NCBI GenBank assembly: GCA_000697335.1
Contig: JNEM01014052.1
Coordinates: 1-16,066, forward strand
DNA from: Conidiobolus incongruus B7586
Lineage: Eukaryota; Entomophthoromycota; Entomophthoromycetes; Entomophthorales; Conidiobolaceae
Direction of reading: 5' to 3'
Length of the DNA stretch: 16,066 bases
The position numbers and the translations under genes were made by a program. Below the pieces are notes generated by a model, which saw only the letters and a list, made by a program, of their open reading frames with translations, ran no database searches and was not told the origin of the DNA. Shown one piece after another: positions 1 through 9,782 of the stretch (position 1 is the first letter of the stretch; every line of letters starts with the position of its first letter).

Positions 1-821
1 TAGATGGTGCATCTCTCATTTACACATCCAACCAATCCAAAGCCAGTCTCAACCTTCTCAAGAATTACCTCTTGACAAAATCCTTCCCAACGACCAACAA
101 TATCTCAATCCTGCCCAACTATTTAATGAATTACAACTTTAAGGCCCAAGTCGTCGATAGGGAAAAAGTGTTCGTACCGGCGGGTTGGGACAGTTGGAAC
201 AAGATCCGAGTTTTGAGAGATACTTTCAACTGCGAAGGCGTATTACAGGGTATGGAATTCGATTTGAGTCACGAAAGATCCAAATATTTGCCTTATGTAG
301 AGCCTGAACAAGCTGATGATACTGATGAAATGATGAGTATCAACGAGTACTATTGCTCAATTGTCAAGATTCCATTTTCTAAGGATCAAGTAATCTATTA
401 TCACTAATTTGCTTTGATTAAGCTAAATATTTAAATAGAGAACACAATCTCACGATCCTCCTATCGAAGCCTATCCGGAACAAGATTTCCTACAGGAGCA
501 ATACAATATCTTACTCAATACTTCAGATGCTTCCAACACCAAAGTCAATGGTAACCTTAATTATGTAGGTACCCTCGGTAAAGTTCATTCTCCATCTTTA
601 AATCAGGTAAATTTCCATTATTTGCTTCCTACTTGAGTACTGATGATATTTTATAGACATTTGGTGCTAGCCTCAGTTCTTCGGGTAATCAAGGTACTTC
701 ACCTTCACCAACTACTTCGACACCTGTCGAATCTTCATCTAATACACCTATTGCTCCCGAGAATGCCGAAAAATTGAGTAATTTCTTTGGTGATTTTTTG
801 AAGAAGGGTGTCAAACATTAA
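1..821 (+). CDS. DLIC: Cytoplasmic dynein light intermediate chain, C-terminal half (5' partial, 3 exons)
   Basis: Exons are 1-389 (codons in phase from 3), 439-606 and 657-821 (TAA at 819-821). Introns 390-438 and 607-656 are GT...AG, 49 and 50 nt, both phase 0. The visible product is 239 residues; the start and P-loop region lie left of the window, and family members are usually about 450-520 residues. Diagnostic blocks are 'DGASLIYTS' at the window edge, then 'VFVPAGWDSWNKIRVL', which matches the conserved DLIC segment 'VFIPAGWDNEKKI'. Exon 2 encodes 'HDPPIEAYPEQDFLQEQY', typical of fungal DLICs. After a Ser/Thr/Pro-rich linker the protein ends in 'AEKLSNFFGDFLKKG', equivalent to the LIC1 C-terminal helix ('GVLASFFNSLLSKK') that in animals binds activating adaptors (Hook, BICD, Spindly). 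In the family the protein binds the dynein heavy chain and links the motor to cargo on microtubules. The in-frame TAA at 405-407 lies inside intron 1. Confidence 0.95.
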
Positions 822-1333
822 AAATATTTGGCAGGTTGGTCATGAATAAATTAGTTTTTTGTTTTAATTATATAAATGGATAGTTGATTATTTTGAATGT
901 AAAATATATTGCTGATTAATATATTGAGTTTGATTCAAATTAAAGTATCAATTTCAAAATGCAAATGGCAAATTATAAAGTATTTTATTTAAAAGAAATC
1001 ATATCACAATCATATTGCAAAATTGCAATTAAATTGTTAAAATATTATTTATTGATTTGATAAAATATAAATTCAATTAATACTAATGGAATAATCACGA
1101 TGTTATTCATATGGTTGGGTTAATAAGTGGACTAATATACAATATGTAGTGGAGAAGATAGGGATAAGTGCTAAATATTAGAATTGAATAAAAAATCGTA
1201 GGGTAACAGATAAGATCGACGGAATAAAAAGAGGGGGAGTAATGGAGAATTAATCAACAGATGGAATATTTACGAATTGAATGAACTGTAAAAGGATTGG
1301 AAGGAAGGAGGAGAAGGGATGGAATAGCATAAC
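822..1333. other. Convergent intergenic spacer
   Basis: This AT-rich spacer separates the 3' ends of the DLIC and SPX genes, which converge. It should hold both 3' UTRs and poly(A) sites. No open frame of coding character, RNA gene or repeat is visible in it. Confidence 0.7.
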
Positions 1334-2112
1334 TCAGAAGATCAACTCTTCATTCAACACCTTGGGCAAAAACTTGATCCTACACTTGGAAATCAAGCAA
1401 TCCACCCTTTTCAACAAATTGGTCACAATAGCACAGCCGTTGGAGCAAAATACATAGCGATTAATTAGAGGTTGATCCATCCAAGTGTCGAGCTCCCAAT
1501 TCAAATAATCTTTACCATTGTCATAAGTTTCCAACTTGGAGGAGGTTTGACCTACTAAGTACTGTTGCTTTTCATAGATTTTTATGAGGGTGAACTTATT
1601 GATAGGTATGATGTTGGTTTTGAAGTCTTCAATGATACTTTTGATGACCTCAAGCTCTTTGAGCAAGTTTTGGAAGTGAAATTGGTTATTTTCTTTAGTT
1701 GTCCAATAGTGAGTATTAAAAGTCTAAATAATAGAAAAATCAATACAATATAATTTGAAAAATACTTTATAATAAAGCTCACCTTATCAAATAATTCACT
1801 CTTGACTATGTTCAGTTTTAATTCCACTTGGTTAACAAAATTAATGAAATATGCGTCGACCCTATCCAACTCCTGTCTCAATTCCAATACAAATTTAGAG
1901 TAACACTCTTCAATTTCCTCTTGGGAAACTTTAGGAGTAACCAAATAGCCGGAACCCTTAGGATTGGGAATAATATCAAAAGCAAAGTGACTAAATTTTC
2001 GTTTATCCAAATCCATCACCTCTTTCATATGGTGAATCAATTTTTCGTACTGAATATACCCTTGCGAATACTTCGCCAAGCGTTTCTTTTGTAGGTATTT
2101 ACCAACTGGCAT
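1334..2112 (-). CDS. SPX-domain protein, stand-alone, 239 residues (2 exons)
   Basis: Exon 1 is 2112-1783 (110 codons), intron 1782-1724 (59 nt, GTGAGC...TTTAG, phase 0), exon 2 is 1723-1334. Joining at these sites gives one continuous frame. The N-terminus 'MPVGKYLQKKRLAKY' followed by 'GYIQYEKL' (residues 18-25) is the classic SPX opening (compare 'MKFGKYLQ...YxxYxxLK'), which supports this ATG. The second SPX hallmark is 'INKFTLIKIYEKQQ' (residues 151-164), corresponding to 'N-x-T-G-F-x-K-I-x-K-K'. SPX domains bind inositol (pyro)phosphates and report phosphate status. Against yeast VTC2 numbering Tyr22 is kept, Lys26 is Ile, and of the Lys trio K127/K130/K131 the first and last remain (K158, K162) while the middle is Glu161. 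Residues 165-239 match nothing I recognise, and no EXS, VTC catalytic, kinase or RING domain follows. Whether it still senses inositol phosphates is uncertain. Confidence 0.88.
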
Positions 2113-2620
2113 ACTGAATCAGGAACGTTATGTTAAAGTCATATACAATAAAAATGGAATTCGAAAGTAAAAAGTAAGGAGATAATAAAAGTTGATAAGC
2201 TAAGTTTTCACCCAATAAAAAGTAATAAAATTACAGGAGATAGATTCTATAATTGAATTCCTAATTGCTTGAATTTAACAAACTAACAGTCCACAACCAA
2301 AACCCAAAATAAAACAATTAATAATAATTTTTTAAATTGACAAAATTTTAAATAAATTAAAATGATATCCCTTCAATTTATACTATGATCAATTTCACAT
2401 TTATTAAATGTGATTAAAGCGTAGCCAATGAGGAAGTCTAAGAGTTGGAACTTAATATCACCACACTTCATGAGATCACTTACCCTCCATTTAGAATAGC
2501 CCCAATCACATCAATCTATCATTCGTACCTTAACCCAATTTGTCAGTCAACTCAATTTAAAACTCTGTTAGGCACACTTTCAAATATTTTACTAATTTTC
2601 GAATTCTAAATAGAACTTAT
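2113..2620 (-). promoter_or_regulatory. Upstream region of the SPX gene with C-rich, CCAAT-bearing core
   Basis: Between about 2420 and 2580 G+C rises to about 40% (25 of 60 bases at 2461-2520), far above the surroundings, with a strong excess of C on the + strand. Three CCAAT pentamers lie here on the + strand at 2425-2429, 2502-2506 and 2535-2539. CCAAT boxes act in either orientation and are bound by the Hap2/3/5 (NF-Y) complex in fungi. The position, 310-430 bp before the SPX start, suits a promoter. The + strand has a stop-free stretch of about 55 codons (about 2441-2611) without an ATG; I do not call it a gene. Confidence 0.4.
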
Positions 2621-4080
2621 AGAAATTCGTAAATTGTGAGGATTGTTAGAGATTACCAAAGAATTAATTTTTTAAGGTTTAGTTAATGTTGATCTTGAAG
2701 GTTTGGTCGGTTATTTTAAAGTCTATAGATATTGATGAAGATATTTCAATTGTTATAGATCTCTAATCAATTCTAATTAGAAGTTTTAATAATATGATTT
2801 GTAAAAATTTGCAAGTTTCAAATTATTTGATTAATTTTGAAATTAATTGTGAAATTTTGAATTTGGAATATTTTATAGTATTATTTGAATTTTATAACTC
2901 ATAATAACAATAAATTAATATTTATGAATATTATGAAAAATTGATAAGTTAGCTACCTAAGATTAATTTGATAATACATTTCATCATATATTTTTATCTA
3001 AAGGACAGATTTCAATAGATTAATTAAATTCATAATATTAATTTAATTAAATTAATTAAATTGTCATAGGGTTCGTGGCAAATATAAATTAATAGAGTCA
3101 ACCAAAGCAATAACACAGATTTATTGAATGTGTTAGAATAGATTCTAATTAAGAAGACTAGAAATATCAAAGAGTTTTAAAGATTTTTCAAAACTGAATC
3201 AGTTTTTAAATAATAAAATTCCTTAATTAATTATTTGTATTTCGCAAATTTTTATCAAATTTTGAAATTTAATCAACTATTTTGATTAATATTAAAATAA
3301 AAAATGATTATATGTTTAGATAATTACTTATTGATTTAGAATTTTTTAGAAAAATAATTTCACTATCTATATAGAATATTTATACATGCTGAATGATATT
3401 TCGATTCATTCATTAAATATGCCAAATATAATTCAGAAGATTCCGGCAGCATACTAAATATAGTAAAAGATATTATCAGTCCACCTCAAGAGCGGAATTT
3501 ATTTGCCAAATATACTATTAACAAGGTTTTAATCCAATTACTGTATCTCATATTGAATGAAGTTGTAGCATATCTCAAAGTTTTAGTATGAAAGTAGAAC
3601 TACCTTCAATATTTTCAAGTCATTTTCAAACTCATATCTAACAAACTGCACACACTTGCACTTCCACTGGGAATAATAATTTTGAGATACATCAGATTTT
3701 GATTAATAGAAAATTACGAAGAATTTTGAAATAGAGCAATTACTTAGCTGTAATAAATTACTTCAAACGTTACACTATATTGAATGAATAGTGATCACTC
3801 TTTTTACGCTGTGACTAGTGAATTTGTGCTATGTATTATATCTAAATCCATTTTTATTAATGGAGTCAATCTGTTGTAAGGATGGTAATAATAGAATTCA
3901 TCTATTTTTAATAATTGATATCTTATTTTAAAAATATAGAATAATATTTTATGGACTGGATTTATTTTGGTATAATAATGTTAAAATAATCAATACACTT
4001 TTAAAAAAACATTTATAACTACTTCAAGCATTCTTTCACATTTTTATTTATTATGAGTTTATTTTATGGATTAATGCTCA
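2621..4080. other. AT-rich gene-free stretch
   Basis: Nothing coding was found on either strand. The stretch holds AT palindromes of the TTAATTAA type (for example about 3037-3060) and several copies of GCCAAATATA-like words (about 3421 and 3506). No paralogue of the secreted family could be recognised here. Confidence 0.6.
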
Positions 4081-4085
4081 TTTCC

Positions 4086-4140
4086 CTCCTCCCTATAAAT
4101 TTTCTCCCCAATCGCTAATTTTGGCGAATTAGAAAATTTA
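4086..4140 (-). promoter_or_regulatory. Orphan copy of the family's upstream motif, with hairpin
   Basis: The + strand carries CCTCCCTATAAATTTTCTCC followed by CCAAT, and GAAAATT at 4132-4138. Read on the - strand, ATTGGGGAGAA is identical over 11 bases to the element upstream of the intact secreted gene at 9080-9478. Inside it CTAATT (4115-4120) and AATTAG (4127-4132) can pair around a 6-base loop. No secreted-protein gene follows at the expected distance, so this is either a solo control element or the remains of a lost member. Confidence 0.4.
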
Positions 4141-5199
4141 TTGGTAATGCCTCGAATGCTTCATTAATAAGCAGTTTGAATACCGATTCAAATTGAACAA
4201 TGTCAACTTTTTTGAGCTCTTCGTTTATACTACGGATATTGAATAATCATTATATATCGTTTTAATCTTTTATTTTAATATTAATGATTGAAAATAACAG
4301 TGAAATTTTTCAATTATTCTAAACTTTCAAATTATTTGTTAATGATCAAATATAATAACCACAAATTCGAAATTGACTTATATCACAATTTAACCAACAA
4401 TAAATTCTAATAAAGCTATTAGACCAAACAATATAATGCACTTCAATTTCAGGAGATTTTTTAGTTGCCATTAAGAAATTACTCTAAAAAGTTAAATTCA
4501 ACGTGATTTTAGTGTGAAATTTTGGAATAGAATAGATTAATTTCTTATAAAGAATTAAATATCTTTCTAGAATTTGATATAATATGTTGATTATTTTAAA
4601 TATGTAAATATTCAAGTATTGAAGTATTGAAGTATTAAAGTTTTAGATTGATTTGTTAGTGTATTTCACCAAATTGAACTGTTTGATTCAATTTCAAATA
4701 TTGATTAGAAAATTCTGCTTTCTATTGTAACAATAATACGTTGTTCGGAAAGTTTGGAATGTAAACAATGATGTAATGTGAATTATAACTATTTAAATTG
4801 ATTTTATTATTTATGATAAGTGAATTATTTGAAATATAAGATAGTGATAGCAATTTGATATTTTTAAACGTTTGAAGAATACTCGATATACTCTTTAAAG
4901 TAGTTTGATAAAATTTTTAAAATCAGATTAAGTTAAATTTTTTAAATAAATGATTATAAGGTTAATGTTTAAAAATATTAATATAGTATTAGTTGAAAAA
5001 TGTCTTTATTACAGTTATCAAATATGCAATGAATATGAAGTAAAGATTATTTAAAATGTATGAATATTTTCAATCAATAAATATTGTAAAATGATTAGAA
5101 TGTTGATTTATTATTTAAAAAATATATTAATTATTATCAAAATCTTATAAAACTTTGATCGGAATAATTAAACTATACTAATAATTAAATAAGATCGAA
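4141..5199. other. AT-rich gene-free stretch with a small tandem repeat
   Basis: No gene is visible. At 4614-4640 the octamer AAGTATTG is repeated just over three times (the third copy ends in A). The rest is ordinary AT-rich spacer. Confidence 0.6.
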
Positions 5200-5469
5200 T
5201 TAATAGTAATCATCATAGTCGTCATAGTGGCCATCATCGTAGTAAACGTTGTGATGATCGTCATAATGATCGTTGTTGTATCCTCCAAAAAACCCATTGT
5301 TATAATTATTATAAGGGAATCCGGCACCATAGCCAGAGTTCGTGAAGTGCTGAGGACCGAAGAAATTGTTATGCCCAAGATTGTCAGCTCCTTCTGCAGC
5401 TTCTCATTTGGGCACTGGTGAAGCGAAAACTGTGGTGATGATGAAGATAATGGATTTGAAAGTGACCAT
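5200..5469 (-). pseudogene. Small secreted Tyr/Asp/Asn-rich protein, interrupted by one stop
   Basis: The frame spans 90 codons from ATG at 5469 to TAA at 5202-5200. The N-terminus 'MVTFKSIIFIITTVFASPVP' is a signal peptide closely related to that of the intact paralogue at 13186 ('MVSFKSLIFVLAIAFANPAP'). The tail is low complexity, running through 'GGYNNDHYDDHHNVYYDDGH' to a Tyr-Tyr end. A single TGA stands at codon 22, directly after the signal peptide, where the paralogues at 12254 and 9478 have Gly after 'SPLP(E)'; GGA to TGA is one substitution. Start, frame, tail and promoter are otherwise whole. It is therefore a very young pseudogene, a sequencing error or, less likely, a readthrough gene. 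Family function is unknown. Confidence 0.75.
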
Positions 5470-5551
5470 TTTGACTGTACTAGATTATATTATTGGACTA
5501 ATTAGATTATATTAAATGAATGATTTATAATTATTGTAGAATCTATCTTCA

Positions 5552-5635
5552 GATTTTTATATCAATAAATTACATTATATAAAACTAAAACGAATTGTTA
5601 TTTCTCCAAAGTACTTAGCTTATCACTCTGAAATT
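5552..5635 (-). promoter_or_regulatory. TATA box and distal motif of the 5200-5469 gene
   Basis: On the - strand TATAAAAATC (5561-5552) lies 83 nt before the ATG. Further upstream the + strand reads GTTATTTCTCC at 5597-5607, CTTAGCT at 5613-5619 and CTGAAATT at 5628-5635. This two-part motif recurs at 9750-9782 and 12935-12964 near other members of the family. Confidence 0.5.
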
Positions 5636-6678
5636 GAAATGTGGAGTTCATTGATTTTTTTATTGATAACTGAAAATTTTAAATTTTTTACACTCCAAAT
5701 CGATACACTCAAATCTCTCCTACTCCATACCCTATTCAGTTATGAGGATCTAGAATTTAAAATAATAATAGAAAATAAAATAAAATCTAATAAAAATAAT
5801 AGTAAACTCTAAGAATTTAAGATGCTAAACAATTAAATTATTTGTTATAATAAATTCATTTATAAACTTAATACATGAATAATTTTGTTCATTTATTAAA
5901 ATAATATTTACAAATCAAATTATTAGTAACTTATTAATATATATATATTATGTAAATATATTTGCTTAAAACAATATATTACAGTTTCCGTTTAATTCTT
6001 ACTAATAGATTAATTATAATCTAAACCACAGTATAATATATCTTGATAGTTATATTAATTCATCATAATTTAGGATTATTAATAAATGATCAAGTTTCAA
6101 AGGATTTGACAGTATGATATGTTTGAATAAATTGATTATTTTTATCCTTGAGAGGTATTAAGTGATATACAGATGTCTAAAACCTAATCTTAAGTGTAAT
6201 TATTAAATCCTTTATCCGTAACCGTAGGCATGTAAGAGATATGTTAGGTATTTTTTATTTAACAAGAACTCGATGATTGTGCAAATAATAATGTAAGCAA
6301 CTTTGAGATGATGTAAGTGAATGTGTATCAGATTTATGTAGTTTAATGAATATCTTTATAAATTCTTTAACAAAATATATTTATGAAATTATTCAATGTT
6401 GCAAAGCTTGATTTAAAGTGATTGATCGATTGGTATTTGTATCGTAAGTTATCCTACATACTCATAATAAGTGTTATTCAAAATATAAAATTAGATATGT
6501 ATTGTTATACTGATCAAATAAAAAAAATCTTATTTTTTTAGATTAACTTTTGAAAATTTTTTATTAAGGATTTGAATTAATCATTTGATTTGTAGTGAAA
6601 ATAATTGAGTTATTCAATACAGAGTTTTAATATGTATTATTTAACTTTACAGTTAAAATGATATTCGGAAATAATAAA
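5636..6678. other. AT-rich spacer
   Basis: No gene seen on either strand. A CT-rich patch at about 5697-5735 (CTCTCCTACTCCATACCC) may still belong to the upstream region of the 5200-5469 gene. The rest shows nothing distinctive. Confidence 0.55.
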
Positions 6679-6984
6679 TCAGTAAGTATCGTTGGAGTAG
6701 TTGTGGTCACTGTGATGCTCACCGTAGTGCTCATATTGACGGCTTTGATGATTATCATGGTCTTGGTCATAATGTCCATTATAATCGTCATTAAAGTAAT
6801 CTCCATGGTGTCCATGATTGCGATATATATGAGGAAATCCAGTTTCGTGATTGTGGCAATTTTTAAAATATCCGTGATTGTAACTAAGGTTATAATTTCA
6901 TTCAATACCACCTCTTTCAGGCACGATGGAAGCGAACACAATAACAATGATAATGATAATCTAATAGAGACTTTTTCAAATATA
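6679..6984 (-). pseudogene. Decayed member of the small secreted Tyr/His/Asp-rich family
   Basis: The - strand frame ending in TGA at 6681-6679 reads 'GHYDQDHDNHQSRQYEHYGE' and related text, the family's tail composition but with more His. Upstream in the same frame are 'KSLY' and 'IIIIIVIVFASIVPERGG', the remains of the 'FKSLIF...FASP.P' signal peptide. The ATG is gone and at least two stops interrupt the signal and linker region (after 'KSLY' and after 'GGIE'), so this is a pseudogene. No clear TATA box precedes it. The Ile/Val/Met-rich open frame on the other strand is only the complement of Tyr/Asp/His/Asn codons. Confidence 0.7.
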
Positions 6985-7799
6985 ATAGATTAGATTAATT
7001 CAATAGTTTAATAATTGATAATACTTCACAAGACTTTAAAAGTGTTAATATAATAAAATATTATAATATTAATAACTATAAAACTCCGAAATATTTTGTT
7101 GATATTCTCATATTTTAACCTAGATATTATCATTTGGTTTTTCATTAATTTTACCTATTCTACAAATGAATAATGACTATATATTTGAAAAATTTACAGT
7201 CCAATTTCCTAACCTACTCATAGCTAATTGGAATTGAAATTTTAGTAGTACATTTTTGAGAAATTTGTAATTATTTGATGAGATATGGTTTTTAATTAAG
7301 TACTTCTAATAGTTAATGTTTGGAATATTATTACTATAACACTACAAATTGTGACGGTAGGTAAATTAAATTAAATTATAATATTCATAATCGATTAATA
7401 TTAAGATTTGGTTATATGATAAATTTAAAATGGTTTTTAATATATTTTTTATTAAATAAGATCTATTCAATTGCAGTATACTATTATTGTATTATTATAA
7501 ACTTCAACCTAAAACTATAAAGATTATAATATAATCATGAATGAAATTTTAGGGATAAAAAGTCTGATTATAATATTAATCCTTAAATGCAAATGATACT
7601 TATAAACTTTTACTTTTATAAATTTTAAAGTTCATAATATTGAAAAATATAGATTTATATTTAAAATTGAGCTTTTATTTAAATATTAACTATTATAAAA
7701 AAATTTTAGTATTAAATACAAATAAACATTTACAAAATATTTTTTGACAAGTAGATATAATATGAGGCAATCCTTAAAAAATTACTGTGTAATGGAGAA
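6985..7799. other. AT-rich spacer
   Basis: No gene seen. At about 7200-7245 the + strand has CCAATTTCC, CTACTC and AATTGGAATTGAAATTTT, a weak relative of the family's distal motif, about 215-260 nt upstream of the relic at 6984. Confidence 0.5.
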
Positions 7800-8196
7800 T
7801 TAGTAAACGAGATTATAATAATACTCATCGGCACAATCATAATTATAATAGTAGCCAATATCATAGCCTTTGCAGTTACTGTCGTGATAATTGTTGTAAT
7901 AGCCGACTTGGTGTCATTTGTGATAGTCATCGTAGTATATATTGTATTAATCATGTCATTTTGGGTATATGAGTTTTTGTTGCGGTCACCATAGTATCCA
8001 ATGTGAATTCTGTGATGAGTGTAGGATAAATCACATCGGTAGTGCCTTAGCAGCAGGCGTCTATAAAGATTTTTACTAAGTTAATGGTTTTATCCCAAAT
8101 TATAATGACTTTCAGAATAATTAGATGTTGGTAATGCAGCGATGAAAAATAGCGGAAATGATAAAAATGAGTGATTAGAAAGAGCTAACGATCCAT
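7800..8196 (-). pseudogene. Heavily decayed member of the small secreted family
   Basis: The tail survives on the - strand near 7800-7930: 'GYYNNYHDSNCKGYDIGYYY' and 'ADEYYYNLVY' before TAA (7802-7800). Near 8100-8190, in another frame, 'SFLSFPLFFIAALPT' looks like the signal peptide. The two parts are no longer in frame, and stops lie between and within them, including one shortly before 'HQVGYY'. An ATG at 8196-8194 marks the likely old start. The promoter remains better preserved than the gene, with a TATAAATAG box at the expected spacing. Confidence 0.6.
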
Positions 8197-8256
8197 TTAT
8201 TAAAGATTAAATTATTTATTTGATTAATTGATGTGGTATATTCAATCATTCCTTAT

Positions 8257-8434
8257 CTATTTATAAAACCACTCTTTTCAACCAATTAATATTGGATATA
8301 ATCTACAATTTATTCAGGGTATCAATACTGAATTAAATCCTCAGTTTGGTAGTCTTAAATTTTAAATTTGTAAGCTAATTTTTTATCAATTAACACTGCA
8401 TTTTATTTACATTAATTTGGTCTATTTTCCCAAT
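8257..8434 (-). promoter_or_regulatory. Relic promoter of the 7800-8196 pseudogene
   Basis: On the - strand TATAAATAG (8265-8257) lies about 61 nt before the old ATG. Farther out, - strand ATTGGGAAAATAGACC (8434-8419) followed by AAATTAATGTAAAT resembles ATTGGGGAGAATAACCCG followed by AATTAAATGTAATT upstream of the intact gene at 9080-9478. Confidence 0.4.
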
Positions 8435-8886
8435 ATTCTTGTCTAATGATAATTGAATTATGCTTTGATATTTGAATTAAAATTACTAGTAAAACATGTA
8501 AAAAGTTTAGAATAAAAAATAATTTATTTTGGGGTTGAATAGATTACTATAAGCTATCAATAATTTAATTGTTTACCTTTTAATATTTTATTAATAATTT
8601 GTGATTAACGTTTTGTCATTGAACGATATTCCAAATCATAGCTAGAGTTTATTATGCCAAATGTCAGAAAATATTTTCATTATTAAATCCATAAATTTCG
8701 AAATATATATATAATTATTAACTAGTTTTATATTTGAGTTTAACCATACATTTACACTGATTTTAATCAATATACACTAAAATATAAGTGAATTTTACTG
8801 ATGAAATTTAGGCTTTCATTGAATTATAAATAACAGAAATGAAATATAAGAAAAATTCGATCTGAATTGATTGATAATATATATGA

Positions 8887-8917
<31 letters not shown>

Positions 8918-9079
8918 GCAATTATGTTAATTTTTAAGAATTCTTAATCAGGATCAAATATGAATATTTGATTGTTTAAAATTATTTATTTATGAATCAT
9001 TGTTATAAAATTTGAGTTAAAAAATGTAATACTTTGAACAAAAAATATAAGAAAACTTAAAAGATTAGAGGATTATAAA
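8435..9079. other. AT-rich spacer
   Basis: It contains the compound microsatellite listed separately. No coding sequence or RNA gene is seen. Confidence 0.55.
8887..8917. repeat. Compound microsatellite (AC)7(AT)8
   Basis: Seven AC units (8887-8900) run directly into eight AT units (8901-8916). It lies in spacer DNA and should be length-polymorphic. Confidence 0.95.
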
Positions 9080-9478
9080 TTAGTAACCATCATTATAATG
9101 CTCAAAGGCATTGTCATAGTTATCGTAATAGTAGTCATGGTGACCATTATAGTAATCGGTATGGTGATTGTTGTGGTAGTTATTGTGGCGGCCATTATCA
9201 TAGTCTTTATCATAATTATTGTAGTAGTTTTCATTGTATCTATCGTAATATCTATCATGATTGTTATCATAATAATCACCTTGATGTCCATTGAGATGTC
9301 TATGAAGAGGGTAAATTAACTCATTCCCATAGTTCCTAAGTAGTTGATTTCTAAAAATATTCCTAATGGGTCCGCGATTATATCCCAGATCATAATCACC
9401 CTCAACATAGTTCTCTCCGGGCAATGGCGATGCGAGGATGGTAGAAATGATCAAAAAAAAAGACTTTAAACAGATCAT
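9080..9478 (-). CDS. Small secreted Tyr/Asn/Asp/His-rich protein, 132 residues, intact
   Basis: This is one continuous frame from ATG (9478-9476). Residues 1-17 are a signal peptide ('MICLKSFFLIISTILAS', cleavage probably after ILA or S), followed by 'PLPGENYVEGDYDLGY'. Residues about 35-66 form a more ordinary segment with several Arg and Leu ('RNIFRNQLLRNYGNELIYPL'). From about 67 to the end the chain is almost only Tyr, Asn, Asp, His and Gly, e.g. 'NNYHNNHHTDYYNGHHDYYY', ending 'YNDGY'. There is no disulfide pattern; the only Cys is in the signal peptide. It is the longest family member. A TATAAAAGG box lies 75 nt upstream. A run of nine A (9453-9461, nine T in the coding strand) inside the signal peptide codons makes the frame sensitive to indel errors. 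Secretion is inferred, and a structural, adhesive or metal-binding role for the tail would be speculation. Confidence 0.82.
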   Translation of the reverse strand: MICLKSFFLIISTILASPLPGENYVEGDYDLGYNRGPIRNIFRNQLLRNYGNELIYPLHRHLNGHQGDYYDNNHDRYYDRYNENYYNNYDKDYDNGRHNNYHNNHHTDYYNGHHDYYYDNYDNAFEHYNDGY

Positions 9479-9553
9479 ATTTTGAATATTAGATTAATTG
9501 GTATTATTTTTAAAAAATATCGAACTGATGATGAAGAATCAATCTTTCTTTAT

Positions 9554-9782
9554 CCTTTTATACTAATATCTAAAGTCCTGTCAAAGTCTCATGTTTATAA
9601 AATATCCATTATTTTCTATGTAACTAATTCAAATTTAATATTGGGGTTGTGCATTTCTACAATTTTCAATTAGTATGCTAAATTTTTTGGAATTAAATAT
9701 TTGCTAATTTTCAAATAGTTAATTCTCCAATTAATTACATTTAATTCGGGTTATTCTCCCCAATGTTTTTCCTCCTGAAATT
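9554..9782 (-). promoter_or_regulatory. Promoter of the 9080-9478 gene: TATA box and distal motif
   Basis: TATAAAAGG on the - strand (9562-9554) is a textbook TATA box 75 nt before the ATG. On the + strand GTTAATTCTCCAAT (9718-9731) and GGGTTATTCTCCCCAAT (9748-9764) are two directly repeated copies of the family motif, followed by CTGAAATT (9775-9782). On the gene's strand the core reads ATTGGGGAGAATAACCC, 270-286 nt upstream. Confidence 0.55.

Noticed and set aside
72-407. Start of the first gene at the TTG at 72 and end at 407
   Set aside because: DLIC-type sequence continues upstream to the window edge, and the stop at 405-407 lies in an intron.
1582-1782. Unspliced extension of SPX exon 1
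   Set aside because: It reads through a GTGAGC donor into intron and a wrong frame; splicing restores SPX motif 2.
1565-2094. Plus-strand open frames over the SPX gene
   Set aside because: They are antisense to a well-supported spliced gene with domain motifs.
4614-4640. Repeat array of a CRISPR or satellite kind
   Set aside because: Only about three 8-bp units with no spacers; simple replication slippage suffices.
6658-6993. Ile/Val/Met-rich open frames opposite the secreted genes (also at 5227-5421, 9098-9319, 10775-10963)
   Set aside because: They are complements of TAY/GAY/CAY/AAY codons, which read as Ile/Val/Met on the other strand; they resemble membrane proteins only for that reason.
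9482-9673. 63-codon plus-strand open frame in the 9.5 kb promoter
   Set aside because: It overlaps the TATA box of the intact secreted gene and shows no coding features.
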